This document shows, one piece after another, positions 25,619 through 35,420 of a stretch of DNA of 64,000 nt. The notes under the pieces were generated by a model, which did not search any database, was not told where the DNA came from, and worked only from the letters and a program-made list of their open reading frames with translations. The position numbers and the translations under genes are program-made. The stretch's first letter is position 1. Each line of letters opens with the position of its first letter. Source of the DNA: Streptomyces sp. NBC_00448 (GTDB taxonomy: Bacteria; Actinomycetota; Actinomycetes; Streptomycetales; Streptomycetaceae); NCBI RefSeq assembly GCF_036014115.1, contig NZ_CP107913.1, positions 1-64,000 on the forward strand, written 5' to 3'.

Positions 25619-28600
25619 ATGGACTGGACAGCGTCGGCAGGAAGATTCCTCGGATCGGCGGTGGCCCTCCTGCTGGTGGGCGCGGGGGCGTGGGGAGCGG
25701 GAGCGGGGACCGCGGCGGCGAGCCCCGCGCAGGCCACGGTCGGGACGGACAGCGGGCCGGCTGTGCTGTGGGCCGCGCCCGACGGTCACGGCTCCGCCTG
25801 CGCCGCGCACACTCCCTGCTCGCTGGACACGGCACAGGGCCAGGTGCGGAAGCTGGAGGGGGGCGGGAGCCCGTCCGGGGTCCGGGTCGAACTCACCGAC
25901 GGCACCTACCGGTTGGCCCGGACGTGGCAGTTCGGAGCGCAGGACTCGGGCACGCCGGGCCATCCCGTGGTGTGGGAGGCCGCGCCCGGCGCCCATCCGG
26001 TAATCTCCGGCGCGACGCGGGTGACCGGCTGGCAGCAGAAGGGGAGCACCGGCGTGTGGTCGGCGCGTGTCCCCCGCGACAGCGCCACCCGCCAGCTCTA
26101 CGTCGGCGGCAAGGAGGCACCCGTCACCCAGGCCACCCCCGCCGCCCTGCACTTCACCGGTGACTGGTCCGGCTCGGCCACCGGGTACGTCCTGGCGAAG
26201 GACCCCACCGCACGGGCCTGGTTCGCCGCCCTGACCCCGGCGCAGCTCGCACGGGTCGAGTTCGACTACCCCGCGGGCAACGGGGCGTGGACGGACTCGC
26301 GGTGCGGTGTCGCCGGGATGTCCGGGACCACCCTGACCATGGACCAGCCGTGCTGGCGGAACGTCACCGACATCGCGTCCTTCAGCCAGGGCACCGGCGG
26401 CCTGCCCTCGATGTCCACCTCGCAGATGCCCGCCACCATCCAGAACGCCCCTGGCCTGCTGGCGCCCGGCCAGTGGTACCTCGACTCGGGTGACACCGGC
26501 GGTTCCGCCGACACGCTGTACTACACCCCGGCCGCCGGCCAGAAGATGAGCAGCCTCGACGTCGAACTCCCGCGGCTGGAACGGCTGGTGCAGGGCGCGG
26601 GCAGCCTCGCGCACCCGCTGCACGACCTCACCTTCTCGGGCCTGCGCTTCTCCTACGCCACCTGGAACGCCCCCTCGCTGCCGACGGGCTTCGCCGACGT
26701 GCAGAGCAACCTGCACCGTACCGGCGAGACCAACCAGGGCCTGTGCACCTTCTCCGACCCGGCCGGCAGCTGCCCGTGGGGAGCGCTCACCCAGCCGCTG
26801 GCCAACGTCTCCTTCAGCGGGGCGAGTCGGGTGACCCTGACCGCCAACCGGTTCGTGGACCTCGGCGGGGCCGGCCTGAGCTTCATGTACGGCGGCACCC
26901 ACAACGTCGTCGACGGCAACGAGTTCACCGCGATCGCGTCCACCGCGGTCTCCCTCGGCTGCACCTACGACCCGACCCCGACCCGGACGCCGGCCGCGGT
27001 GATCGAGGCGAACTGCACCCCGGATCCCGGCCTGGTGCGGGGTGACACCGTCGGCGACAACGAGATCCTGGACCACACCACGGTCTCCGACAACGTGATC
27101 CACGACGTCGGCACCGACTACCGCTCGGCCTGCGGCATCACGCTGCTGTTCAGCCGGCACACCTCGATCACCCACAACGAGGTGTACGACCTGCCCTACA
27201 CCGGCATCACCGCCGGGGTCATCCAGGGCCACGTCGACGAGGCCGACCACCCGCAGAACTCCACCAACGTCAACGCCGACAACACCATCAGCGACAACCT
27301 GATCTTCGACGTGATGCAGGTCCTTGACGACGGCGGCGCGATCTACATGGAGGGGCACCAGACCCAGTACGTGAACGCGGCGGACGGCACGCTCGACCCG
27401 GTCACGACCCTCGCCAACGGCCTGCACGTCACCGGCAACGTCGTCTACAACGACGGCTCGCGCTACGAGGCCTTCTACGACGACGCCGGTTCGGAGTGGA
27501 TCGGCTTCAGCGGCAACGTCGAGTTCCACCCGCTGGCCGCGATCGGCGCGCAGGGCGGCTGCTCGTCCACCGGCCACTTCTGGGTCACCGGCAACTGGTT
27601 CGCCGACCCGGCGGGCAACTACCTCTGCAACGGTCCGGTCGACTCCCACGTCAGCGGCAACACCGCGATCCCCGCCTCGCCCGGGCCGGGCGACCTCCCC
27701 GAGGCCGTCCTGGCGAAGGCCGGCGTCACCGCAGCGCACCGGTCCCTGGCCGGCGGTGTCCCGCTGCACACCAGCTACGTCTCCGCGCCCGCGCCGGTCG
27801 CCGCCGGTTCCGGCACGGACGAGGTCCTCGTCGCGGGCGCGGGGTTCTCGCCCACCACTCCGGTGTACTTCGGCGGCCGGCTTGCCAGTGACGTGCGGTT
27901 CGTCTCCGCCGGCTTCCTCCTCGCCACCGTGCCCGCCGGGGCGGACGGCACCGACGTCACCGTGGGTCCCTACGTGCCCAGGCCCGCGATCACCACTCCG
28001 GCCGGCGGCAGCACCGGGCTTGGCGCGTCCATCACGGTGGCCGGGACGGGCGTGGCCGGCGACAGCGTGGCCGTCAGCGACACCAGCGGTGGCGGCTGCA
28101 CCGCCACGGCCGGGTCCGACGGGACCTGGAGCTGCGCGCTGAGCGGCGCGGCGGACGGACCGCACACGCTGACCGCCGTCCAGACCAGCCGCGACGGCGT
28201 CGCCTCCAAGGCGTCGTCGGCCGTCCTGGTCTACGTCGGCACCCCGTCGGCCGCGGCCCGCGTCAACGACACCGACCCGTCGATCGCCTACTCCGGCTGG
28301 GACTACTCGAACGGCCGGGGCTACGGCGACCTCGACGACGACCTCCACTACGCCACGACGGACGGAAGCAGCCTCGCCTCCACCTTCATCGGCACCGGAG
28401 TGGTCGTCTTCGGCGAGGAGTACACCGACCAGGGCGACATCAGCGTCTCGATCGACGGCGGCCCGGCCACCGTGGTCGACACGGTCCCCGCGGACGGCGC
28501 GCGCCACACCGACGTCCCCGTCTACTCCAGCGGCACGCTGTCCGCCGGGGTCCACACCGTGGTCGTCACCAAACTCTCCGGCTCCTACGCGACCTTCGAC

Positions 28601-28633
28601 GGGATCGAGGTCGACAACGCGGCAGCCCGGTGA
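25619..28633 (+). CDS. Secreted right-handed beta-helix protein
   Basis: A 1,004-residue exported protein. Residues 1-35 are a Sec signal (LGSAVALLLVGAGAW to AAASPAQA). Repeated beta-helix coils run from about 240 to 680, with strings such as VTLTANRFVDLGGAGLSF, VVDGNEFTAI and HTSITHNEVYDLPYTGI, as in pectate-lyase-like carbohydrate enzymes. Around 725-790 is an IPT/TIG-like domain (SPTTPVYFGGRLASDVRFV), then an Ig-like domain, and the last 130 residues form a sugar-binding-like sandwich. It probably degrades or binds a plant or microbial polysaccharide. No catalytic residues can be assigned. A strong terminator follows. Confidence 0.8.
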   Translation: MDWTASAGRFLGSAVALLLVGAGAWGAGAGTAAASPAQATVGTDSGPAVLWAAPDGHGSACAAHTPCSLDTAQGQVRKLEGGGSPSGVRVELTDGTYRLARTWQFGAQDSGTPGHPVVWEAAPGAHPVISGATRVTGWQQKGSTGVWSARVPRDSATRQLYVGGKEAPVTQATPAALHFTGDWSGSATGYVLAKDPTARAWFAALTPAQLARVEFDYPAGNGAWTDSRCGVAGMSGTTLTMDQPCWRNVTDIASFSQGTGGLPSMSTSQMPATIQNAPGLLAPGQWYLDSGDTGGSADTLYYTPAAGQKMSSLDVELPRLERLVQGAGSLAHPLHDLTFSGLRFSYATWNAPSLPTGFADVQSNLHRTGETNQGLCTFSDPAGSCPWGALTQPLANVSFSGASRVTLTANRFVDLGGAGLSFMYGGTHNVVDGNEFTAIASTAVSLGCTYDPTPTRTPAAVIEANCTPDPGLVRGDTVGDNEILDHTTVSDNVIHDVGTDYRSACGITLLFSRHTSITHNEVYDLPYTGITAGVIQGHVDEADHPQNSTNVNADNTISDNLIFDVMQVLDDGGAIYMEGHQTQYVNAADGTLDPVTTLANGLHVTGNVVYNDGSRYEAFYDDAGSEWIGFSGNVEFHPLAAIGAQGGCSSTGHFWVTGNWFADPAGNYLCNGPVDSHVSGNTAIPASPGPGDLPEAVLAKAGVTAAHRSLAGGVPLHTSYVSAPAPVAAGSGTDEVLVAGAGFSPTTPVYFGGRLASDVRFVSAGFLLATVPAGADGTDVTVGPYVPRPAITTPAGGSTGLGASITVAGTGVAGDSVAVSDTSGGGCTATAGSDGTWSCALSGAADGPHTLTAVQTSRDGVASKASSAVLVYVGTPSAAARVNDTDPSIAYSGWDYSNGRGYGDLDDDLHYATTDGSSLASTFIGTGVVVFGEEYTDQGDISVSIDGGPATVVDTVPADGARHTDVPVYSSGTLSAGVHTVVVTKLSGSYATFDGIEVDNAAAR

Positions 28634-28666
28634 CCCCGGTGGACGGGCGCTGACGCGTCGTCATCG

Positions 28667-28712
28667 CGCGGGCCTGCGCGCGGCGGATCTCTCCGTCGCG
28701 CGCAGGCCCGCG
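28667..28712 (+). terminator. Terminator-like 16-bp hairpin
   Basis: CGCGGGCCTGCGCGCG (28667-28682) pairs perfectly with CGCGCGCAGGCCCGCG (28697-28712) across a 14-base loop, 33 bp after the beta-helix stop. There is no U-run, as usual in Streptomyces. The remaining 240 bp to the exporter gene shows no gene. Confidence 0.7.
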
Positions 28713-28950
28713 AGCAGTGAGCGAGCGTCGCGGCGGTACGGGCCGGGTATCGGCGAAGATCCAGCCGGCGCCGTCCGGCAGCACAGACGCGGCCGGCTCC
28801 GTACGCCCAGGGGAAGATCGCCCGCGAACAACCGGACAACTTTCGTACGGCCCGGCCCGCTCGGCGCCTTGCCTCTGCACATCCATCCGCCCCGGCGCGG
28901 GACGGCTAACGTGGGAGGGCAAATCGTGATGCACGCGACATAAGGAGCGA

Positions 28951-30465
28951 ATGGGCGTGGAGCGCAAGTGGTGGACTCTGATCGCGGTGTCGGTCGCGAC
29001 GTTCATGCTCCTGCTCGACATCACGGTGGTGAACGTGGCGCTGCCGTCGATCCGGAAGGACCTGAACGCCAGCTTCACGGACCTGCAGTGGGTACTGGAC
29101 GCGTATGCGCTGACCCTCGCCGCGCTGGTGCTGACCGCCGGCTCGCTGGCCGACCGGCTGGGCCGGCGCAAGGTGTTCGCCTGGGGGCTGGCGATCTTCT
29201 CCGTGGCCTCGCTGCTGTGCGCCCTCTCGCCGGATCCGACCTTCCTGAACTTGGCACGGGCGGTCCAGGGCGTCGGCGGCGCCGCGATGTTCGCGGTCTC
29301 GCTGGCGCTGGTGGCCCAGGAGTTCGCCGCGGGCCGGGAACGGGGAGTGGCGATGGGGTTGTACGGCTCGACGATCGGCGTGGCGGTCGCGGTGGGACCG
29401 CTGATCGGCGGGGCGCTGACGGACTCGCTGGGCTGGGAGTCGATCTTCTACCTGAACGTGCCGATCGGCGCGCTGACGCTGATGGTGACCTTCGCGCGGC
29501 TGCGGGAGAGCCGCGATCCCCACGCGACGCAGGTCGACTGGCCTGGCGTGGCGGCATTCAGCGGCTCCCTGTTCCTGCTGGTGCTGGCCTTGGTGCGGGG
29601 GAACGACGAGGGCTGGACGAGCACGCTGATCCTGTCGTTGCTGTCGGCGTCCGCGGCGCTCATGGTGGCGTTCGTCTGGATCGAGTTCCGGGTCCCCGAG
29701 CCGATGCTCCCGATGGCGCTCTTCCGGCGACGCGCCTTCACCGGTGTGCAGTTGGCGGCGTTCGGGGTGTCCAGCTCCCTGTTCGCGCTGTTCCTCTACC
29801 TCACGCTGTACATGCAGAACTATCTCGGGCTCACGCCCTTCGGCACCGGCCTGCGCTACCTGCCGGTCACCGTGGTGAGCTTCCTCTTCGCGCCGATCGC
29901 CGGACTGCTGCTCTCGCGGGTGCCGGCCCGGGTGCTGCTCGGCACCGGCCTGGCGGCGGTCGGACTCGGCCTGTACCTCATGGGCGGCATCGCACCCGGC
30001 GACGGGTGGACCACGCTGCTGCCCGGTTTCCTGATCGCGGGCGCGGGGGTGGGACTGATCAACCCGGTGATCGCGGACGTGGCGGTGAGCGTGGTGCCCA
30101 AACAGCAGAGCGGGATGGCGGCGGGCATCAACGACACGTTCCGGCAGGTCGGGATCGCGGTGGGCGTCGCCGTCTGGGGAGCGATCTTCGTGGGCCGGGG
30201 CGCCGCGGAGGTCCGCAAGGCGGCCGCGGGGACACCCGCGGCGAGCGGCAGCCATCCGCACGAACTGGTCGAGGCCGCCTCGTCGGGGAACCTGGACCAG
30301 GTGCTCGCCACCATCCCGCCGCAGTTCCGGCAGTCGGTCGCCAAAGCGGCCCGCGAGGGGTTCCTCGACGGCTTCAACGATGTGGTCTACCTCGGCTCGC
30401 TGGTCTGCTTCGCCGGCGCGGTGATGGCCGTCTGGCTGGTCCGGGAGCGCGAGATCGAGCGCTGA
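28951..30465 (+). CDS. MFS drug exporter, DHA2 / EmrB-QacA family
   Basis: A 504-residue membrane antiporter with 14 predicted helices. ATG 28951 has AAGGAG 5 nt upstream. The first helix carries LLDITVVNVALPSI, the DHA2 signature, and ADRLGRRKVFAWG is the loop 2-3 motif A. Motif C-like GLYGSTIGVAVAVGPLIGG follows. Substrates of this family are drugs and secreted metabolites, using the proton gradient; this one's substrate is unknown. No TetR regulator is adjacent. Confidence 0.88.
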   Translation: MGVERKWWTLIAVSVATFMLLLDITVVNVALPSIRKDLNASFTDLQWVLDAYALTLAALVLTAGSLADRLGRRKVFAWGLAIFSVASLLCALSPDPTFLNLARAVQGVGGAAMFAVSLALVAQEFAAGRERGVAMGLYGSTIGVAVAVGPLIGGALTDSLGWESIFYLNVPIGALTLMVTFARLRESRDPHATQVDWPGVAAFSGSLFLLVLALVRGNDEGWTSTLILSLLSASAALMVAFVWIEFRVPEPMLPMALFRRRAFTGVQLAAFGVSSSLFALFLYLTLYMQNYLGLTPFGTGLRYLPVTVVSFLFAPIAGLLLSRVPARVLLGTGLAAVGLGLYLMGGIAPGDGWTTLLPGFLIAGAGVGLINPVIADVAVSVVPKQQSGMAAGINDTFRQVGIAVGVAVWGAIFVGRGAAEVRKAAAGTPAASGSHPHELVEAASSGNLDQVLATIPPQFRQSVAKAAREGFLDGFNDVVYLGSLVCFAGAVMAVWLVREREIER

Positions 30466-30489
30466 GCGGGCCTGTTCCCGACACCGCCC

Positions 30490-30518
30490 GCCCGCCGGCA
30501 CGGCTCGTGCCGGCGGGC
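30490..30518. terminator. Bidirectional terminator between convergent transporters
   Basis: GCCCGCCGGCACG pairs with CGTGCCGGCGGGC around the 3-base loop GCT. It lies between the stops of the plus-strand exporter and the minus-strand permease, so it can serve both. Confidence 0.75.
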
Positions 30519-30529
30519 CCGTTCGTGCG

Positions 30530-32023
30530 TCAGGCGCCCACCGGGACGGTGCCCGTGTCCTCCTCGGGATCGGTGTCCGGGTCGACGCCCGTCAGGTACT
30601 CCTCCGAGATCTCCTTGGGTCCGAACGGCCAGACCTTCTCGTAGCGCGACCACAGCGCGAAGGCGACCACGCCCAGCACCACCCAGGCCAGCGACCACTC
30701 GATGGGATGCCGCCCGGGCGAGTTCTTGTCCGCGTAGCCGTAGACGACCAGCCAGCCGACCAGCGCCACGATCGCCGGCACCGGGTAGAGCCACATCAGG
30801 TACGGGCGGCGCAGGCCCGGCCGGCGGCGGCGCAGGACACCGAGGGCGAGGATCTGCGCCAGCGCCTGGACGATCACCATCACCGTCGTGAGCAGCTGGA
30901 TCAGCGTCTGGAGGTCGGTGTGCCGGCCGATCAGGAAGCCGCCCGCGGTGACCACACCCATGGTGGCCAGCCCCCACACCGGGAAGCGGTGCCGCTCGTG
31001 CAGCCGGCCGTAGGGCCGGAAGAAGACCCGCTCGCGCGCCGCGTCACAGGGCACCCGGGAACCGCCCAGCAGCCCGGTGAAGACCGAGGCGAACGCGGTG
31101 ATCAGGATGAGCACCGTGACGGTGTCCGCGGCGCCCTTGCCCCAGGTCTTTTCCAGCACCGCCGAGGCGACCGAGGTGGACGCGATGTCGTGCGGGTCGG
31201 TCATCCGGTGCCAGTCCACCACGCCGAGGGTGCCGATCTGGAGCATCAGGTAGATCGCCATGATGCCGAGGATCGAGAAGATGATGGAGCGCGGCAGCAC
31301 CCGGCCCGGGTTCTTGATCTCGGCGCCCATGTAGGCGGTGGTGTTGTAGCCGAGGTAGTCGTAGATGCCGATGGTCAGGCCGCCGGCGAAGCCGGTCCAG
31401 AAGCGGCCGGTGGTCAGCGCGAAGGCGTGCGCGGGGTAGGTGAAGGCCAGGTGTCCCGAGAAGTGGGTGGCCGCGGCGATGATCACCAGCAGCACCGACA
31501 CGATCATCACCGCCCACATCACCGCGGTGATCTTGGCGATGTGCTCGATCCCCCGCCACAGCAGCCCGATCACCACGGCGATCACCGCGAGCCCGATCAG
31601 GTCGCCGGTGGTCCGGCCCATGTGCGGCGCGAGGTAGCCGAGGTACTGCACGAAGCCGACCACTCCGGTGGACATGATCAGCGGGATGAACAGCATCGCG
31701 GTCCACACGAACAGGAACGGCATCAACTTGCCGCTGCGGTACTGGAACGCCTGCCGCAGGTAGACGTAGCTGCCGCCGGAGCCCGGCATCGAGGCGCCCA
31801 ACTCCGCCCACACCAGGCCGTCGGCCAGCGCCAGCAGCGCGCCGGCCACGAAGCCGATCACCGCCTGCGGGCCGCCGAAGGCACCCACCATCAGAGGGAT
31901 CGTGACGAACGGCCCGATGCCGCACATCTGACTCATGTTGATCGCGGTGGCCTGGAACGGGCCGATGCGGCGGACGAAGCCATCGGCGGACGCTGGGCTG
32001 CCGGACGGTGGGCTGCCGGACAT
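30530..32023 (-). CDS. APC-family amino acid permease
   Basis: A 497-residue transporter with about 12 membrane helices. ATG 32023 is chosen for CAGGAG 6 nt upstream. The first helices contain MCGIGPFVTIPLMVGAFGG and WAELGASMPGSGGSYVYLR, the conserved APC unwound helix 1 and following loop. YLGYNTTAYMGAEIKNP is the conserved region of helix 6. It imports amino acids or amines by proton symport; the exact substrate is unknown. It is divergent from the ROK regulator, with an operator-like sequence inside its promoter. Confidence 0.88.
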   Translation of the reverse strand: MSGSPPSGSPASADGFVRRIGPFQATAINMSQMCGIGPFVTIPLMVGAFGGPQAVIGFVAGALLALADGLVWAELGASMPGSGGSYVYLRQAFQYRSGKLMPFLFVWTAMLFIPLIMSTGVVGFVQYLGYLAPHMGRTTGDLIGLAVIAVVIGLLWRGIEHIAKITAVMWAVMIVSVLLVIIAAATHFSGHLAFTYPAHAFALTTGRFWTGFAGGLTIGIYDYLGYNTTAYMGAEIKNPGRVLPRSIIFSILGIMAIYLMLQIGTLGVVDWHRMTDPHDIASTSVASAVLEKTWGKGAADTVTVLILITAFASVFTGLLGGSRVPCDAARERVFFRPYGRLHERHRFPVWGLATMGVVTAGGFLIGRHTDLQTLIQLLTTVMVIVQALAQILALGVLRRRRPGLRRPYLMWLYPVPAIVALVGWLVVYGYADKNSPGRHPIEWSLAWVVLGVVAFALWSRYEKVWPFGPKEISEEYLTGVDPDTDPEEDTGTVPVGA

Positions 32024-32077
32024 GGGGGGCTCCTGAGCTGGTGGGATCACAGGCGTGGCGCGGGTGCCGAAGCGTTC

Positions 32078-32106
32078 AAGTTAAGTTCCTTTACTAATAG
32101 CGTCAA
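32078..32106 (-). promoter_or_regulatory. Permease promoter with AT-rich operator-like spacer
   Basis: On the minus strand TTGACG (32106-32101), 17 bases and TAACTT (32083-32078) form a near-consensus promoter about 55 bp upstream of the permease start. The spacer contains TTAGTAAAGGAACTTAA, A/T-rich with TTA/TAA ends, in the style of ROK-family operators. This suggests the neighbouring ROK protein controls the permease. Confidence 0.6.
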
Positions 32107-32156
32107 GAGGTGGCGCCGACCGGCCGTTCGGCCGTCTACCCGGGCGATGGGCGAGA

Positions 32157-33329
32157 ATGCCCTCTATGACCAGCAGCGACGACGGCGCCGAGCGGCCCTG
32201 GAACCAGCAGCGGCTGCGCAGCTCCAACGAACGCCTGCTGCTGGAGCGGTTGCGCGCCGCCCCCGCCTCGCGTGCCCAACTCGCCCGCGCCACCGGCTTG
32301 TCCAAGCCGACCGTCTCCAGCGCGCTGGCCGCCCTGGAGGCCGCGGGACTCGTCCGCGAGGCCGGCCACCACATCCCCGACCGGGGCAGGGCCGCGGTGC
32401 TGTACTCCCCCGACCCCTCGGCCGGTTACGCCCTCGGCATCGACATCGGCCGGGCCTGGCTGCGGGTGGTGCTCGCCGACCTCGACGGCACGGTGGTCGC
32501 CCGCGGTGACGTACGCAACCGGGCCCGCACCTCGGCCGCGATGGCCGATCTGGTGGTCGCCACCGCGCACCGGGTCGTCGCCGAATCGGCGGTGCCCGCG
32601 GCCAAGCTGGCCCACGCCGTCGTCGGCACCCCCGGGGTCTACGACGCGGCCGCCCGACGGGTTCGGTACGCCCTCCACCTGCCCGGCTGGGGCCGCGCCG
32701 GGCTCTTCGACCGGATGCGGGAGGAACTCGGCGTGCCGCTGGCCGTCCACAACGACGCGAACCTCGCCGCCCTCGGCGAGTACTCCTTCGGTGTCGGCGC
32801 GGGCAGCCGGCTGTTCGTCTACGTGATGATCGGCACCGGCCTCGGCATGGGGATCGTGGCCGACGGCTCCCCCTTCACCGGGGCGAACGGCGCCGCCGGC
32901 GAGATCGGCTTCCTGCCCTGGCCCGGACGCGAGCCCGGCACCCTGGAGGACACCGTCTCGGCCGACGCCGTCGTACGCGCTGCCCGCGCGCTCGGCATGA
33001 CCGGCACGCTGACCGCCAAGTCGGTGTTCGACGCCGCGCGTTCGGGCGCCCCCGCCGCGGTGGCCGCGGTCCGCCAGGAGGGCGAGCGCCTCGCCCACAC
33101 CGTGGCCGCCGTCGCCGCGGTCCTCGACCCCGACCTCGTGGTCCTCGGCGGCGGCGTCGGCCACAGCGCAGACCTCCTGCTCACCACGGTGCACGACACC
33201 CTCCGCCGGCTCACCCCGCTGCGCCCCCGCGTCGTGGCCAGCGCGCTCGGCGAGGACGCGGTAGTGCTGGGGGCGGTGGCGACCGCACTCGACACGGCGC
33301 GGGACGTCGTCTTCGCGCAGCGGGGCTGA
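32157..33329 (+). CDS. ROK-family transcriptional regulator
   Basis: A 390-residue NagC/XylR-type regulator. The winged HTH is at about residues 20-65 (SRAQLARATGLSKPTVSSALAALEAAGLV). The sugar-kinase-like domain follows, with GIDIGRAWLRVVLADLDG, HNDANLAALGE and IGTGLGMGIV. The family zinc motif (GHxxxxxxxxxCxCG) is missing: the sequence reads GAAGEIGFLPWPG with no cysteines, so ligand binding may differ. ATG 32157 is used; ATG 32166 is nearby. It is divergent from the amino acid permease. Confidence 0.88.
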   Translation: MPSMTSSDDGAERPWNQQRLRSSNERLLLERLRAAPASRAQLARATGLSKPTVSSALAALEAAGLVREAGHHIPDRGRAAVLYSPDPSAGYALGIDIGRAWLRVVLADLDGTVVARGDVRNRARTSAAMADLVVATAHRVVAESAVPAAKLAHAVVGTPGVYDAAARRVRYALHLPGWGRAGLFDRMREELGVPLAVHNDANLAALGEYSFGVGAGSRLFVYVMIGTGLGMGIVADGSPFTGANGAAGEIGFLPWPGREPGTLEDTVSADAVVRAARALGMTGTLTAKSVFDAARSGAPAAVAAVRQEGERLAHTVAAVAAVLDPDLVVLGGGVGHSADLLLTTVHDTLRRLTPLRPRVVASALGEDAVVLGAVATALDTARDVVFAQRG

Positions 33330-33359
33330 GCCTTCGGGCGGCGGGCGTGGCCGGGAACC

Positions 33360-33393
33360 GGCCCGGCCGGCGGTGTCCGGAGCCGGCCGGGCC
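33360..33393 (+). terminator. Terminator-like hairpin after the ROK gene
   Basis: GGCCCGGCCGGC pairs with GCCGGCCGGGCC across ten bases, 30 bp after the stop. The rest of the 415-bp gap up to 33744 has short direct repeats (ggcttccgg) and no gene that I can support. Confidence 0.6.
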
Positions 33394-33744
33394 GCGTTGG
33401 CGCGCGGTTCCTCGAACGGGGCCTGCCCGTCGCCGAACCCGGCTTCCGGCTCGCGGCTTCCGGCTTCCGGCGGCCGCGCAGCGCCTGGCCTGGCCTGCGG
33501 CTCGATCGCACGGTGGCGCTGGAGCCGGTCGGCCCTCCTTCCGCCGCCGGTGTCGGGTGCGTTCTCGAAGTACCGGACGGCGACGGGCCCGTTCTCGACA
33601 ACCCAGGACCCCGCCGGCTTGCTCGCGCACGCGTGGGAGTCAGTGCGCCGTGGTTGACTCGTCCGCCGAAGAACCCTGCGGCAGTTGAAGGTTTCCACGG
33701 CTCGCCGTGGCCGGTTCCGGCACTCGATGGACAAGGAAGGCGCG

Positions 33745-34413
33745 ATGAAGCTTCTCCTCACCTCCGGCGGCGTCAGCAACCACAGCATCCGTGACGCCCT
33801 CGTCGACATGCTGGGCAAACCCCTCGCCGAGTCCACCGCCCTGTGCATCCCCACCGCGATGTACGGCATGCTGCCCGGGACCGCGGTCATGACGTGGCGG
33901 CAGATCGCAGGGCAGACGTCCACGCCCATGGTCGAGCTGGGATGGAAGTCCGTGGGCATGCTGGAGCTGACCGCGCTGCCCAGTATCGACGAGGAGAGCT
34001 GGGTCCCCCTGGTCCGGGAGACCGATGCCCTGCTGGTGTGCGGCGGCGACGTGCTGTATCTGCACCACTGGATGCGTGAGTCCGGCCTGGCCGATCTGTT
34101 CTCGTCGCTGAGCGAGACGGTCTACGTGGGACTGAGCGCCGGCAGCATGGTGATGGCCCCGCACGTCGGCGAGGAGTTCGTGGGCTGGAAGCCGGCCGCC
34201 GGCGGCGACAGCGCGCTGGGCATGGTCGGTTTCTCGGTCTTCCCGCATCTGGACAACGTCATGTGCCCGGAGAACACCATGGCCGACGCCGAGAAGTGGG
34301 CCGCGCGCCTGCCGGTGCCGGGGTACGCGGTCGACGACGACACGGCCATCAAGGTGGTGGACGGCGCCATTGAGGTCGACTCCGAGGGGCACTGGAAGTT
34401 CTTCGAGCGCTAG
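33745..34413 (+). CDS. Peptidase E (S51 family dipeptidase)
   Basis: A 222-residue cytoplasmic serine peptidase of the glutamine-amidotransferase-like fold, cleaving N-terminal Asp dipeptides in known members. ATG 33745 follows AAGGAAGG. The nucleophile is in VGLSAGSMVMAP, after LVCGGDVLYLHHW, and a His is present in FPHLDNV. The length matches the family. No operon partner; the convergent kinase gene ends 74 bp away. Confidence 0.88.
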   Translation: MKLLLTSGGVSNHSIRDALVDMLGKPLAESTALCIPTAMYGMLPGTAVMTWRQIAGQTSTPMVELGWKSVGMLELTALPSIDEESWVPLVRETDALLVCGGDVLYLHHWMRESGLADLFSSLSETVYVGLSAGSMVMAPHVGEEFVGWKPAAGGDSALGMVGFSVFPHLDNVMCPENTMADAEKWAARLPVPGYAVDDDTAIKVVDGAIEVDSEGHWKFFER

Positions 34414-34487
34414 GGTGCGGTCGAAGGGGTGCCCCGTCGGGTGATCTCCTCCGTGGGGGCACATGGCGGCAGGGCCCCTGGTGCGGC

Positions 34488-35420
34488 TCAGGTTCGTCGA
34501 GGACCGAATCGGGTCTGACGCTCGCTCAGGAGCCGGTCGAGCGCTGCCCGTCCCGCCGGACCCCACGCCGGCTTGCCGCCGGGCAGACCGCGGTCCCCGT
34601 TCTGGCCCATCAGCATCAGGAAGAGGCTCTTCAGCGCGGCCAGCCCGCGGGCGCGCCGGACCGTCGCCTCGTCGACCTCCGCGTACGCCTGGAAGAAGCG
34701 TGCGGCCGCGCCCGCCGGCAGCAGCACCCAGGAGGCTGCCAGGTCCCATGCCGGGTCGCCGACGCACACGGCGCCGAAGTCGACGACGCCCACCAGCGTC
34801 CCGTCCGCGACGACGACGTTCGCGGGATGCAGGTCGCCGTGCACCCACACCGGCGGGCCTTGCCACGCGGGGGCCGCGACGGCGTCGTCCCAGACGGCCC
34901 GGACGTCGGCCGCGTCGAAGCCGATCGCGTCAGCGTCGACGGAGTCGAGGAACTGGTGGAAGCCGTCCGCGCAGTCTGCGGGGTGCGCGCCGACGCCCGC
35001 ACCCACCGGTGCGTCGGCGGGCGCTTCGACGTGCAGCGCCCGGAGGAACGCCGCCAGGGTGTCGGCCGCGTGCTCGCCGCGGGTGATCGACCCACGGTCC
35101 AGTGGCAGACCCGGCACCCACGTCATGACCGTCCAGATCTTGGGGAAACGCTCGGAGGGCGCACCACTGCGCACCGGGACGGGGATGGGCAGCGGCAGGC
35201 GCGGAGCGAGCAGCGGCAGCCACCGGCGCTCCTTGAGCTGCTCGTCGGGTTCGGTGTTCATCCGCTGGATCCGCACGGCCAACTCGTCCCCAAGGCGCCA
35301 CATCTGGTTGCCCCAGCCGCCGTCGACCTCGCGCAGGGACAGCTCGGCCAGGTCAGGATGCTGGTCCCGCAGCAGGTCGCGGATGAGATGCGCGGTGACC
35401 TCGGTCTCGATGTCGGTCAT
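34488..35420 (-). CDS. Aminoglycoside phosphotransferase-like kinase
   Basis: A 310-residue APH/choline-kinase-fold protein. ATG 35420 opens MTDIETEVTAHLIRDLL. The catalytic loop is WVHGDLHPANVVV and the metal-binding region is VGVVDFGAVCVGDPAWDLA; the ATP-binding Lys is replaced by Arg in LAVRIQRMN. The family includes resistance enzymes and small-molecule kinases. The sequence does not reveal the substrate, and an antibiotic-resistance role should not be assumed. Confidence 0.82.
   Translation of the reverse strand: MTDIETEVTAHLIRDLLRDQHPDLAELSLREVDGGWGNQMWRLGDELAVRIQRMNTEPDEQLKERRWLPLLAPRLPLPIPVPVRSGAPSERFPKIWTVMTWVPGLPLDRGSITRGEHAADTLAAFLRALHVEAPADAPVGAGVGAHPADCADGFHQFLDSVDADAIGFDAADVRAVWDDAVAAPAWQGPPVWVHGDLHPANVVVADGTLVGVVDFGAVCVGDPAWDLAASWVLLPAGAAARFFQAYAEVDEATVRRARGLAALKSLFLMLMGQNGDRGLPGGKPAWGPAGRAALDRLLSERQTRFGPRRT

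Noticed and set aside
25559..28555. 998-codon minus-strand open frame
   Set aside because: Antisense to the beta-helix gene, Val/Gly/Arg-rich with no domain; the plus strand has a signal peptide and beta-helix repeats.
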